A stretch of 64,000 bases of DNA, taken from positions 112,935-176,934 of the forward strand of contig NZ_JAJNBZ010000009.1 of assembly GCF_021369635.1 (NCBI RefSeq), given 5' to 3'. The notes under the pieces are model-generated. The model had not been told where the DNA came from. It did no database searches and saw only the letters and a list, made by a program, of their open reading frames with translations. A program made the position numbers and the translations under genes. Shown in pieces: positions 42,038 through 50,359 of this stretch. Each line of letters opens with the position of its first letter. Within the stretch, counting starts at the first letter, position 1. This DNA is from Paenibacillus profundus (GTDB taxonomy: Bacteria > Bacillota > Bacilli > Paenibacillales > Paenibacillaceae).

Positions 42038-42550
42038 TGACTGAAGGGGAGAGTGAGCGGAAGAGTAGAGTTGAACCCCGTGGCAGGCCAGATGTTCTGA
42101 CTGATTGGGAGAATGAGCAGAAGAGTAATGTGAGCAACACCGTCCCCGGCCAGATGTCCTGACTCAGGGGGAGAACGAGCAGAAGGGTGAAGTCGCGAAC
42201 ACAATCGCAGGCAGTTGCTCTGACTGAAGGGGAGAGTGAGCGGAAGAGTAGAGTTGAACCCCGTGGCAGGACAGATGTTCTGACTGAAGGGGAGAGTGAG
42301 CGAAGAGTAGAGTTGAACCCCGTGGCAGGCCAGATGTTGTTCTGACTGAAGGGGAGAGTGAGCAGAAGAGCAGAGTTGAACCCCGTGGCAGGACAGATAT
42401 TCTGACTGAAGGGGAGAATGAGCAGAAGAGTAAAGTGAGCAACACCGTCCCCGGTCAGATGTCCTGACTCAGGGGGAGAACGAGCAGAAGGGTGAAGTCG
42501 CAAACACCATCGCAGGCAGCTGCTCTGACTGAAGGGGAGCGCGAGCATCG
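42038..42550 (+). repeat. Tandem array of 60-62 bp units, three unit types
   Basis: Eight full units and a partial ninth start at 42038, 42098, 42160, 42221, 42281, 42343, 42403, 42465 and 42526. Each opens with a conserved head (about 29 bases) typified by 'tgactgaaggggagagtgag', then a variable half. Variable halves are of three kinds: A with 'gttgaaccccgtggcagg', B with 'gagcaacaccgtccccgg', C with 'gaagtcgcgaacacaatcgc'. The order is A-B-C-A-A-A-B-C, then the head of a further unit. Both strands carry open frames that are by-products of the period and lack codon character. It is not coding as far as I can tell, and it lies between two convergent genes. Confidence 0.92.
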
Positions 42551-42558
42551 GAGTTAGA

Positions 42559-42585
42559 GAGGCGAACTTGGTCGCCTCAGCTTTT
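42559..42585 (+). terminator. Terminator-like hairpin between convergent genes
   Basis: Stem gaggcga (42559-42565) with tcgcctc (42572-42578), loop acttgg, then 'agcttttt'. Reads in the plus direction, so it would stop any transcript through the tandem array. Confidence 0.75.
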
Positions 42586-42616
42586 TCAAGTGGGATGTCA
42601 TCGTGTTGGCTGCAGT

Positions 42617-43843
42617 TTAATGCTTGAGCACGAATTCGTCCAGCTTCGTTCCGTCAATATCGTATGCTTGGTAGGTCAGGGTGTCGCCATTGATGCGAAT
42701 GCCCGCGAACATTTGCTTGTCAGGCTGAAAATGGACTTGATGATAATATTTATCCTTCTTCTTCACATTTAATTTTGCTCCTGAAGCATTGGTCACGACA
42801 TAGACCGTTCCTTTTCCTTCTGCAACGATTTGGTCGTCTTTCAAAGGATACGATCGAGAATATTCATGGTTATGTCCTTGCAGCACCAGATCGACGCCGA
42901 ACTCGTCGAACACGGGAACCCATCGCTTAAGTATGGATTTATCCTGATTGCCGCCGTACGGACCGCGATGCAGAGCTACGATAATCCACGACTTATCTGT
43001 GGCAGATAAATCTTGGCGCAGCCATTTGGTTTGCCCTTTTATATTCGATTCTGTATTTAAAAAAACGAAATGGACGGGCCCGTAATCGAACGAGTAGGTT
43101 GTCCCTGGAATAGAGCCATCTGCCCCATTGTCAGGAACGTTGAAATGCGATACATAACGGTCCGCATTCTCGTCTACTTCGTCGTGATTGCCTGTCGCCG
43201 GCATGAGAGGGAACCGCGTCAACCACGCTTTCGCTTCCTTGAAAAAATAGTCCCACCCCGATTCGTCTTCGGGATTCTCTGTCAGATCGCCATTATGCAC
43301 GATAAACCGCGCATCTGGAAACTTCCCGAATGCCTGATTTAATGTATGTCCCCAAAGCTTGAAATCGCTGTCCGTCACACCTTGAGAATCGGTAACGTTA
43401 ATGAAGGTAAAATCGGTCAATCCTTCCGCTTCGGTCGTGAACGTGGCTGGTTCACTCCATCCGTCAGGATCGCCGTTTCCGACACGATACGTATAGTCGG
43501 TTCCCGACTCAAGATTATCCGCATTTACTTTATGAACCCCTTGAAGACGACCCTTGCCAATATCTATTGTAGTCGTCGTCCCCTTTATCGTAATAACCTG
43601 TTGCCCCTCTAATGCTTCGGGGTGCGTCCCTTTGGCTATTTGTAAGATGGCTGCCGTATCGGGGTTGTTCGTATGCCACGTGAAGGACCGGCTCGCGCGG
43701 GGATCGCCCTTGAACGTGGTCACAAGCGACTTAGGCTTCACCGAAGCGGCTTCCTCCGCCTGCAACAATTCTGAGTCGCAAGCTGCTGCAATGAACATGA
43801 TTAGCATCGCTCCGAGTACCCAAATTCTCTTTTTTCCACCCAT
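42617..43843 (-). CDS. Calcineurin-like phosphoesterase lipoprotein with purple-acid-phosphatase-type N-terminal domain
   Basis: A 408-residue protein. A lipoprotein signal peptide ('VLGAMLIMFIAAACDS', Cys-22 as lipidation site) is followed by a fibronectin-like domain with 'SRSFTWHTNNPDTAAILQIA' as in purple acid phosphatases, and a metallophosphoesterase domain: 'INVTDSQGVTD' (usual D-x-H altered to D-S-Q), 'FIVHNGDLTEN', 'MPATGNHDEVD', 'IIVALHRGPYGG', 'LVLQGHNHEYSRSYPL'. Most metal ligands are present. It acts outside the cell on phosphoesters. The start at 43843 is favoured by GGAG at 43853-43856; an upstream Met at 43861 is in frame but lacks spacing. Confidence 0.88.
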   Translation of the reverse strand: MGGKKRIWVLGAMLIMFIAAACDSELLQAEEAASVKPKSLVTTFKGDPRASRSFTWHTNNPDTAAILQIAKGTHPEALEGQQVITIKGTTTTIDIGKGRLQGVHKVNADNLESGTDYTYRVGNGDPDGWSEPATFTTEAEGLTDFTFINVTDSQGVTDSDFKLWGHTLNQAFGKFPDARFIVHNGDLTENPEDESGWDYFFKEAKAWLTRFPLMPATGNHDEVDENADRYVSHFNVPDNGADGSIPGTTYSFDYGPVHFVFLNTESNIKGQTKWLRQDLSATDKSWIIVALHRGPYGGNQDKSILKRWVPVFDEFGVDLVLQGHNHEYSRSYPLKDDQIVAEGKGTVYVVTNASGAKLNVKKKDKYYHQVHFQPDKQMFAGIRINGDTLTYQAYDIDGTKLDEFVLKH

Positions 43844-43981
43844 GCTCCTCGCTCCTCTCATTTAAATATGCTGTTCTCTTTATCAAATCGTAACGGTGCA
43901 CTTTATTCAACCCCAAAATGAAATATGCTGAAAACTTTCAGTTTGCATTCAGGTTCTATTCAGCGAAAAATTGGTTACGCA

Positions 43982-44000
43982 TTGTAAAGTGTTTGTAAAG
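43982..44000 (+). promoter_or_regulatory. 11-bp-period direct repeat upstream of VTC gene
   Basis: ttgtaaag occurs at 43982-43989 and again at 43993-44000, one helical turn apart, as do half sites for OmpR/PhoB-type response regulators. It lies about 100 bases before the VTC operon. Binding is inference. Confidence 0.4.
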
Positions 44001-44106
44001 CAGCAGATGCAGCAAGTATGCACCTATGTCCCGTACACCATTGTACCTTGCCGTACCAGGCCTCGCCCATGCGGAATTATCCATTTAGCAGAAAGAGGTG
44101 TATCCA

Positions 44107-44820
44107 TTGAATCCGTCATTAAAGTTCCGTCACGAATTAAAATATCACATGAACCATCATCAGTATCACATCATCCGTCAACAGTTGATCAATGTGCTGC
44201 AAAGGGACAAGCATGCTGAAGTGAGTGGCGAGTATCATATCCGCAGCCTCTATTTCGATGATATCGACAACAAAGCGCTGCATGAGAAGCTGGGCGGAGT
44301 CCGGGATCGGGAGAAATATCGGATCCGGATTTACAACTTCTCGGATCGTGTCATTCACTTGGAGAAAAAAATCAAATTTAACGATTACATTGCCAAAGTG
44401 AAAGAACCGCTAACCAGAGAAATGGTGGACTCCATCTTGGCAGGACATTACGAGGTGCTCAACATTCCGGAAAGACCGCTGCTGTTTGAGGTATACCGCG
44501 AGATAAAGAACAGGCTGCTAAGACCCAAAGTTATCGTCGATTACGTGCGTGAGGCGTATGTATCCAGGGCGGGAAATGTAAGAATTACGTTCGACAAGCA
44601 TCTAAAAACAGGATTAAACGCCATCCACATTTTCAACCCAGACTTGAACACGATTGATGCCTATGATAACAATGCCATCGTATTCGAGGTAAAGTATGAC
44701 GAATTTCTGCCTGAATACATTCGAACCGCAATTCAGACCGAAGGATTGATTCGGCAATCTAACTCTAAGTATGTGATTTGCCGCAAATATTTAAAATTCA
44801 ACACATGGGAGGATCAATAA
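44107..44820 (+). CDS. VTC-domain polyphosphate polymerase
   Basis: A 237-residue protein with the VTC catalytic tunnel fold: 'KFRHELKYHMNHHQYHIIRQ', 'HIRSLYFDDIDNKALHEKLG' 'GVRDREKYRIRIYN', 'IHLEKKIKFNDYIAKVKEPL', 'KVIVDYVREAYVSRAGNVRI', 'IVFEVKYDEFLPEYI'. The basic and acidic residues of the tunnel (R, K, E) are conserved. Eukaryotic VTC proteins polymerise phosphate from nucleotides. In bacteria this family is typically encoded with DUF4956 and CotH proteins, as here. Start TTG at 44107 fits AAGAGG at 44093-44098; the GTG at 44098 overlaps the ribosome site. It is one base into the next gene (TAATG). Confidence 0.85.
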   Translation: MNPSLKFRHELKYHMNHHQYHIIRQQLINVLQRDKHAEVSGEYHIRSLYFDDIDNKALHEKLGGVRDREKYRIRIYNFSDRVIHLEKKIKFNDYIAKVKEPLTREMVDSILAGHYEVLNIPERPLLFEVYREIKNRLLRPKVIVDYVREAYVSRAGNVRITFDKHLKTGLNAIHIFNPDLNTIDAYDNNAIVFEVKYDEFLPEYIRTAIQTEGLIRQSNSKYVICRKYLKFNTWEDQ

Positions 44821-45515
44821 TGGATCAGAATACATCGACCAACTTCTCCGATCTTATCAAAAAATCGGTGCTTGAAAATTTCAACTCGGACATTAGTATC
44901 ATCACCATTTTGCTGACGATGTCTATCGCATTCGTCATCGGACTCTTTATTTATTTGTTATATAAGCGGGTGTTCAGCGGCGTGCTGTATTCCAAGAGCT
45001 TTAACGTATCGCTGATTGGCATGACCTTAATAACCGCACTTGTCATCATCGCGATAAATTCTAACTTGGTGCTGTCGCTAGGGATGGTAGGCGCATTGAG
45101 TATCGTCCGCTTTCGAACGCCGATTAAGGATCCTACGGATCTGATATTCCTGTTCTGGGCGGCCGTGGCTGGCATTGTCACTGGTGCAGGATTTTATACA
45201 CTGGCCGTTATCGGCTCCGTTATTGTTGGCATGGTGTTATTTATTTTCATTAAAAGTGCTTCTTTTGAGACGCCTTATCTGCTCGTAGTCAACTGTGATT
45301 CTGCTGAAAGTGAACAGGCTATCCTGCAGAAGCTTAATTCGCTGGTCAAACGCTTTAACGTGAAGCAAAAAACGGTCACGGACTCTGGCGTCGAAATGAC
45401 AGTGGAGGTTCGCTTGGGTCAGGATGATCCACGTTTCGTTAATGAAATTACGAAGCTATCCGGAGTGAGCAATGCTGTGTTAATCAGCTACAGCGGCGAT
45501 TATGTATCTCAATGA
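44820..45515 (+). CDS. DUF4956 membrane protein
   Basis: A 231-residue protein with GGGAGG and ATG at 44820 overlapping the VTC stop. Four membrane spans at about 25-45, 57-75, 80-90 and 103-140 ('ITILLTMSIAFVIGLFIYLL', 'SLIGMTLITALVIIAINSNL', 'AVAGIVTGAGFYTLAVIGSV'). The conserved cytoplasmic loop 'LGMVGALSIVRFRTPIKDPT' with R-x-R/K is the family signature. The C-terminal 90 residues form a soluble ferredoxin-like domain. It is thought to work with VTC at the membrane; the function is not established. Confidence 0.85.
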   Translation: MDQNTSTNFSDLIKKSVLENFNSDISIITILLTMSIAFVIGLFIYLLYKRVFSGVLYSKSFNVSLIGMTLITALVIIAINSNLVLSLGMVGALSIVRFRTPIKDPTDLIFLFWAAVAGIVTGAGFYTLAVIGSVIVGMVLFIFIKSASFETPYLLVVNCDSAESEQAILQKLNSLVKRFNVKQKTVTDSGVEMTVEVRLGQDDPRFVNEITKLSGVSNAVLISYSGDYVSQ

Positions 45516-45529
45516 CAGGAGGTGGGAAC

Positions 45530-47287
45530 ATGAGATTCAAATCCGCCTTACCAATTATGTTGTGCGCAGGCGTTGCACTGCTCATCATTATCACAGCCGG
45601 AATGATGACCTTTTTTAAGGATGGAGCAATGGAAGTTATGGATAGTCCTTCTTCATCCGATAAAATCGCCGAGATCAATCAAAATGTATTTCCAAAGGAT
45701 AAAGTCGTCGACGTGAAAATTACATTAGACGAAGATGATTTTCAAGATATGTTGGACAATGCCTCGGCAGAAGAGATGAAGATAGCTGCTGTCGATTATA
45801 ACGGTATTCATCTCGACAATGTGGGCATAAGGACCAAAGGAAATCTAAGCTTAAGAAGCGTGGTCAACTCCGATTCTGACAGATACAGCTTTAAGCTGTC
45901 GTTTGACGAATATTTATCGAATCAGACATTGTACGGTATCAGCAAAATTAACTTAAACAACAATTACAGTGATGCCTCTTATATGAAGGAATTTCTAACC
46001 TATGAGCTTGCTGAGAAAATGGGGCTGCCCACGCCTGGATTCTCCTTCGTAAATGTATATGTGAATGGGGAACTGAGAGGGTGTTATTTGTCGGTGGAAC
46101 AAGTGGGTGACGCTTATCTGGAACGGAATTTCGGCAATACGTATGGGGATCTGTACAAAGCAGAGTTCAACGGCAGCGGAACCGAATTGTCGTGGTTGGG
46201 TGATAATGCCGCTTCCTATTCCGGGCTTGTATTGAAATCCAAAGCTTCTAACGGCAAAGCTTTAATCGACATGCTAAATGAACTGAACAACGGTTCCGAT
46301 TATGAACAGGTGCTCGATGTGGAGGAAGTGCTGAAATACATCGCTCTCAATGTGGTTACCGTCAATTGGGACAGTTACCTTGGATCCAACAAACAAAACT
46401 ATTATTTGTATGAAAATGACGGTGTTTTTTCGATCCTGCCATGGGACTATAATATGGCTTTCGGGGGAGGACCGGGAGGGGCGAGTGTGCTGATAGATGA
46501 GCCTACTCAAGGTGCTCTGTCAGAACGGCCGCTTATCGCGAAGCTTCTCGCCGTAGATGAATACAAGGATATGTATCATGAAATGATCAGCACTTCGATC
46601 GAGGGGTATCTGTCTTCCGAGTCATTTGCGGCGCGGGTACAGCAAGTAGCGGACATGATATCTGCCAGTGTCGAACAGGATCCGACTGCTTTCTACACAT
46701 TTGAGCAGTATCAAAAAGCTGTAGAGCAGTTGACTGATACAAATGCCAGCACGGTCGAAAATATCGCCCAGCAGCTTGACGGTACAGTTGCATCCTCTGG
46801 CGACGGGAGTGGAAGCGGCGGTGGCTTCGGCGGTCCGGGAGGAGGCAGAGGAGAACGGATGCCGGGAGTGAATAACGCTGGCAATAACGATGCTGCCGCA
46901 GCTGGGGAGGCAATTGCCCAGAACGGCCGGAATGATCAAGCAAATAAAGGCAACAACGCTGCTCAGAATAATCAGAGCGCTGGCGCTCCAAACGGACAGG
47001 CTGAGCAAGTGGTGCCGGAGGGCGCCAATGGATTGGGCAATGGGCAAGGTGGAATGGAGCCACCCGGCGGATTCCTAGGTGGAGCGGGAGGCGCCGCTGG
47101 TACTGGAAGAGGCCAAGGCGGACCAGGAGGAGCCGGCGGCTTTGGCGGAGGCCCGGGCGGGCCACCCGGACAAGGCGGCAGCACGACGCAAGGCAGCATG
47201 CAGGAAGCCGTCACGACTGTCGTCTCTTTGGCGGTGCTTGGCCTGGCTTGCGTAATTGTGACCCGCTACAAAAGAAAGCGGATATAA
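45530..47287 (+). CDS. CotH-family protein kinase-like protein with Gly/Asn-rich tail and C-terminal membrane span
   Basis: A 585-residue protein. N-terminal signal anchor ('IMLCAGVALLIIITAGMMTF'), then the CotH kinase-like domain: 'VVDVKITLDEDDFQDMLDNA', 'VGIRTKGNLSLRSVVNSDSD', 'NNNYSDASYMKEFLTYELAE', 'KMGLPTPGFSFVNVYVNGEL', 'GCYLSVEQVGDAYLERNF', 'VNWDSYLGSNKQNYYLYEND', 'ILPWDYNMAFGG' (the W-D-Y-N is the metal-binding signature). Residues about 425-560 are low-complexity Gly/Asn/Pro/Gln. A last hydrophobic segment 'VTTVVSLAVLGLACVIVTRY' ends in 'KRKRI'. The protein probably acts on the outer face. In spores CotH kinases phosphorylate coat proteins; here the VTC link suggests a surface or polyphosphate role. 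ATG at 45530 follows AGGAGGTGGG. Confidence 0.87.
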   Translation: MRFKSALPIMLCAGVALLIIITAGMMTFFKDGAMEVMDSPSSSDKIAEINQNVFPKDKVVDVKITLDEDDFQDMLDNASAEEMKIAAVDYNGIHLDNVGIRTKGNLSLRSVVNSDSDRYSFKLSFDEYLSNQTLYGISKINLNNNYSDASYMKEFLTYELAEKMGLPTPGFSFVNVYVNGELRGCYLSVEQVGDAYLERNFGNTYGDLYKAEFNGSGTELSWLGDNAASYSGLVLKSKASNGKALIDMLNELNNGSDYEQVLDVEEVLKYIALNVVTVNWDSYLGSNKQNYYLYENDGVFSILPWDYNMAFGGGPGGASVLIDEPTQGALSERPLIAKLLAVDEYKDMYHEMISTSIEGYLSSESFAARVQQVADMISASVEQDPTAFYTFEQYQKAVEQLTDTNASTVENIAQQLDGTVASSGDGSGSGGGFGGPGGGRGERMPGVNNAGNNDAAAAGEAIAQNGRNDQANKGNNAAQNNQSAGAPNGQAEQVVPEGANGLGNGQGGMEPPGGFLGGAGGAAGTGRGQGGPGGAGGFGGGPGGPPGQGGSTTQGSMQEAVTTVVSLAVLGLACVIVTRYKRKRI

Positions 47288-47301
47288 CCTTATCATTTTG
47301 T

Positions 47302-47352
47302 GAAGCGGCGATCACTCCCGGTTTAATCGGAGAGAGGTCGCCTTCTTTTTTA
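47302..47352 (+). terminator. Terminator of the VTC-DUF4956-CotH operon
   Basis: Outer stem gaagcggcga with tcgccttc, inner ctcccg/cggagag, followed by a T-run ending near 47352. Confidence 0.85.
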
Positions 47353-47552
47353 GGATACGTTTCTTGTGTGTTCCTCGTGTGAGAAATTAGTTGGCATCTC
47401 TATTCTGTATGATATTGGATCTGTGGGAGTGTTGAGCACAGGCGAACCTTTTGTAAGAAAGGACATAATCATGTAAAATAAATCATAGACAAAAGATTGC
47501 AAGACGTGCCTATCGATTATTTTTATTATTTAACATACCGAGGTGAATTGCC

Positions 47553-48062
47553 ATGTCACAAGCCATGGTGTCGTCGCAGCTTCTATCGTTAATTGTTTCG
47601 CTGTTTGCTGGAACGGCCGTCATTGTGCTGCGTTTGCGCGCATCCAATAAGCCGACGTCCGCCAAGAAAATAATTATGCCGCCTATAGGAATGGCTACCG
47701 GCTTTTTAATGTTTGTCGTTCCAGCGATGCGCATTCCGTGGACGTGGGGAATTGCCGCTTTTCTAGTCGGTGCGATCTGCTTCTCGTATCCGCTGATACG
47801 CACTTCCAAGTTCGAGATGAACGGCGGCGAGATATATTTGAAACGTTCCAACATGTTTATCATTGTGATTATTGCCTTATTGATTTTACGGCTCATTTTG
47901 CATGATGTGGTGGAACAGCACGTGTCTATCTCGCAAAGCGCCTCCATCTTCTTCATCCTTGCGTTCGGTATGCTGCTCCCATGGCGTGCAGCCATGCTGA
48001 TGCAGTTCCAGAAGCTGACGAGAGGAAATGAGGCGGATAGTGCCAGCATTAAGCTGAAATAG
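47553..48062 (+). CDS. ccdC: CcdC-family membrane protein
   Basis: A 169-residue protein with four to five spans. 'LRASNKPTSAKKIIMPPIGM' followed by 'ATGFLMFVVPAMRIPWTWGI', 'FSYPLIRTSKFEMNGGEIYL', 'KRSNMFIIVIIALLILRLIL', and 'FGMLLPWRAAMLMQFQKL' match CcdC (DUF1453), first named beside cytochrome c maturation genes in Bacillus; its exact function is unknown. Ribosome site GAGGTG, ATG at 47553. Single-gene unit with terminator. Confidence 0.85.
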   Translation: MSQAMVSSQLLSLIVSLFAGTAVIVLRLRASNKPTSAKKIIMPPIGMATGFLMFVVPAMRIPWTWGIAAFLVGAICFSYPLIRTSKFEMNGGEIYLKRSNMFIIVIIALLILRLILHDVVEQHVSISQSASIFFILAFGMLLPWRAAMLMQFQKLTRGNEADSASIKLK

Positions 48063-48078
48063 CGCGAGCGCGTGTCGG

Positions 48079-48120
48079 GAACCCGGCTTCTTCATACGAA
48101 GAGGATCAGGGTTCTTTTTT
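48079..48120 (+). terminator. Terminator of ccdC
   Basis: gaaccc (48079-48084) pairs with gggttc (48109-48114), inner ggcttctt/aagagg, then six T. Confidence 0.88.
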
Positions 48121-48255
48121 GTACTTGCCTATCGAGTATGCGTGCATTGATTCACAAGAAACGTGACAGGTGTCATTGTGAGCCGCCTCGTATCACGGCA
48201 TGATATATAGTTGTCGATACTACAGATCTAGACAGAACAAGTGAGGGAACGTTTG

Positions 48256-49617
48256 ATGAATCAAGAAGTGAAACAATGGCGCCCGTCGCGCTTCAATGCG
48301 CAAACGCAAGTGGATGATGGGGGTCTCGTACTATACAATAGCTACTCTGGTGCCCTAGCTTCTTTCTCGCCGGAAGAGCGGGAGCGCGTGTTAGGGTGGC
48401 TGCGGCCGAACCAGTCGGCGCATCAATCGGAGGATGGGCTGCATGACCAACTGATCGAGCATGGATTTCTCGTGCAGGCGGACACGGACGAGCTGCGCCG
48501 GGCCGAGTTCCTTCATCACGCGATGCACCAGTTGGATTCGATGCATTTAGTGCTGCTCGTGACGGAGGCATGCAATTTCCGCTGCCATTACTGCTATGAA
48601 TCTTTTCCGCGCGGCCGAATGCACGAAGAGGTCATTGCCGGTCTGGAAGCATATATCGAGCAGCGTGCGAAGACGCTTAATCTGCTGACGATTAGTTGGC
48701 ATGGAGGCGAGCCGCTATTAGTTCCGCAAATTATTGAGCAGCTGTCCAAGTCGTTTATATCGACGTGTGAAAAGTACGGCGTGACTTACAACGCGGAAAT
48801 GTCGACCAACGGCTATTTCTTGACGCGGGAACGGTTCGAGCAGCTCCTCGACTGGCGTGTGGAACGCCTGATGGTTACGCTGGACGGGCCGGAGGAGGCG
48901 CATGATGTGCGCCGCGGCCTGCATGGCGGGGGCGGAACGTATCAGCGGATTGTAGACAATCTGCTGTCGCTCAAGTCTGTGGAACGGCCGTTCGAGATCA
49001 ATTTGCGGGTCAATTTCGACAACAGCAACTTGGAGGCGGTCGACCGGTTCATTCCGATGCTGCGCGATTTGTTCGCGGACGATCCACGCTTTAAAGTGTA
49101 TTTTCGTCCGGTCGGCTGCATGGGCGGCGAGAACGATCTTACGCTGCCGGTCTGCGATGATCGGACTAAGGATAAGAAGATTTGGGAATTCAACGAGCGG
49201 GCGATAGAAGAAGGCTTGAACGTAAGTTCCTTCATCTCTGACATTTTGCTGCCGACCGGGGCGGTCTGCTACGCGGCGAAGCCGAACTCGATGATTGTCG
49301 GTTCGGACGGCAAGCTGTACAAATGCTCGGTCGCCATCGACCAAGTGAACAATCAACTCGGTCGCATTCATGCAGATGGCCAACTGGAGTTGGATATGGA
49401 CAAGCTGGCGTTGTGGACGACGTCTGGAGAAGAAACGGATGAGAAGTGTCGGGCTTGCTTCTTCCGCCCGGCATGCCAAGGCAATCACTGTCCGCTCTAT
49501 CGGATGCGTTCGGGCAACCGTCCTTGCTCCTACGAGAAGCGCCAAATTAAGAAGGTGCTGCGCACGATTTGGCTGCAGACGCAGGCCGAGGAAGCGGCAG
49601 CGGCGGTGGATGTATAG
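48256..49617 (+). CDS. Radical SAM/SPASM peptide maturase
   Basis: A 453-residue enzyme. Residues 1-95 are a soluble N-terminal region that may recognise a leader peptide ('QVDDGGLVLYNSYSGALASF'). The radical SAM core starts near 97 with 'LVTEACNFRCHYCYESFPRG' (C-x3-C-x2-C for the 4Fe-4S cluster) and 'ISWHGGEPLL', 'MVTLDGPEEAHDVRR'. The SPASM region at about 330-430 contains nine Cys: 'GAVCYAAKPNSMIVGSDGK', 'LYKCSVAIDQVNNQLG', 'KCRACFFRPACQGNHCPLY' and 'NRPCSYEK', which can hold two auxiliary clusters. Such enzymes install thioether or other cross-links in ribosomal peptides. A 27-residue peptide gene follows 88 bases later, its likely substrate. Start at 48256 fits GAGGGA; no leader-peptide protease or transporter is encoded nearby. 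Confidence 0.88.
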   Translation: MNQEVKQWRPSRFNAQTQVDDGGLVLYNSYSGALASFSPEERERVLGWLRPNQSAHQSEDGLHDQLIEHGFLVQADTDELRRAEFLHHAMHQLDSMHLVLLVTEACNFRCHYCYESFPRGRMHEEVIAGLEAYIEQRAKTLNLLTISWHGGEPLLVPQIIEQLSKSFISTCEKYGVTYNAEMSTNGYFLTRERFEQLLDWRVERLMVTLDGPEEAHDVRRGLHGGGGTYQRIVDNLLSLKSVERPFEINLRVNFDNSNLEAVDRFIPMLRDLFADDPRFKVYFRPVGCMGGENDLTLPVCDDRTKDKKIWEFNERAIEEGLNVSSFISDILLPTGAVCYAAKPNSMIVGSDGKLYKCSVAIDQVNNQLGRIHADGQLELDMDKLALWTTSGEETDEKCRACFFRPACQGNHCPLYRMRSGNRPCSYEKRQIKKVLRTIWLQTQAEEAAAAVDV

Positions 49618-49705
49618 AACGAATTGCACAGAGCGAATGCGGCCGTTCTGCTCTAGCGAGGCTGAATGTACGTACCGCTCCACTCATTGCAAGGAGGTGA
49701 CAGGC

Positions 49706-49789
49706 ATGAAAATTATCCGTCCCGCAGCGCAAGCTGCATGCGTGAAGACCGGACGCGTATCCAAATCGGTACCGGGCAACTTGAGTTAA
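49706..49789 (+). CDS. 27-residue peptide, candidate RiPP precursor
   Basis: A very short gene with an excellent ribosome site (AAGGAGGTGA at 49691-49700) and ATG at 49706. The product begins 'MKIIRPAAQAACVKTGRVSK' and ends 'SVPGNLS'. It has a single Cys at residue 12, flanked by Ala and Val, with Thr/Ser downstream. It lies directly behind the radical SAM/SPASM maturase and before a terminator, so it is likely the modified substrate. A single Cys permits only one thioether, which is unlike typical sactipeptides with several. No other gene of the kind is seen in the window. Confidence 0.65.
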   Translation: MKIIRPAAQAACVKTGRVSKSVPGNLS

Positions 49790-49829
49790 TCTTAGGAGTA
49801 AGTTGGCGGTAATATAGCCGTGCGCTAGG

Positions 49830-49860
49830 CTCATCGGCTCCCGTGAGGGAAGCCGATGAG
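49830..49860 (+). terminator. Terminator after peptide gene
   Basis: ctcatcggct (49830-49839) with agccgatgag (49851-49860), inner ccc/ggg; tail 'tgtttagcc' is only moderately T-rich. Confidence 0.7.
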
Positions 49861-50359
49861 TGTTTAGCCGTAATTTTTCATAGAATGAATGATCATGTCC
49901 ATCACATGTTTCTTACTATACTCCATATTGCTCAGGTTGGATGACATCTTAGTAACTAGTTATTTACTTGCTCATCCATTGGATTGTGTCCAGTGAAACA
50001 GCAGCGTATATCCCTTTATGGTAGGTTTCATTGGAATTCTTCCAATGATTCGACACTCCATCCTCACTAATGGCTGAAAAACAGCCGGATCCATTGGACA
50101 AATTACAGTCTACATGCCGTTTAGCCGCCGAGTCCGTACATTTCAATGTATATTTTCCAATGGAACTTACTCCGGGCTCCACCGCGGAATAGAAAAAGCG
50201 AGTGCTGCGTCTCCACGAAAACCCGCTGCGGAATTCATCCGTTATATGGGGTAAAGGTTGGACGTCGGTGCCGTGCTGGAGACGAAGTCGATCACATTGC
50301 ATGCAAAAAAGCCTGGGCACCTTTCCAGGCCCCAGACTAAGTGATCGGTCATCGCTGTC
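49861..50359. other. Gene-free stretch with a possible minus-strand relic
   Basis: No complete gene. On the minus strand, from about 50195 down to a stop near 49964, a frame reads 'VEPGVSSIGKYTLKCTDSAA', 'KRHVDCNLSNGSGCFSAISE', 'DGVSNHWKNSNETYHKGIYA', which has protein-like composition with paired Cys and Trp but no ribosome site. I cannot name a family. It may be the end of a decayed secreted protein. Confidence 0.4.
50304..50335 (-). terminator. Terminator of Rieske gene (minus strand)
   Basis: On the minus strand, ggcctgg and ccaggc form a stem (50311-50316 with 50325-50330), followed by a T-run (the a-run at 50305-50310 on the plus strand). Confidence 0.85.

Noticed and set aside
42018..42548. 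Minus-strand repeat protein of 176 codons across the tandem array
   Set aside because: The open frame follows from the 60-62-bp period, with a Leu/Ser/Pro-rich product that changes frame between units and no ribosome site.
42038..42550. CRISPR array
   Set aside because: Units have a conserved head and variable half, but the variable halves recur (A, B, C types), unit heads vary in sequence, and no cas genes are near. It is a tandem duplication, not a spacer array.
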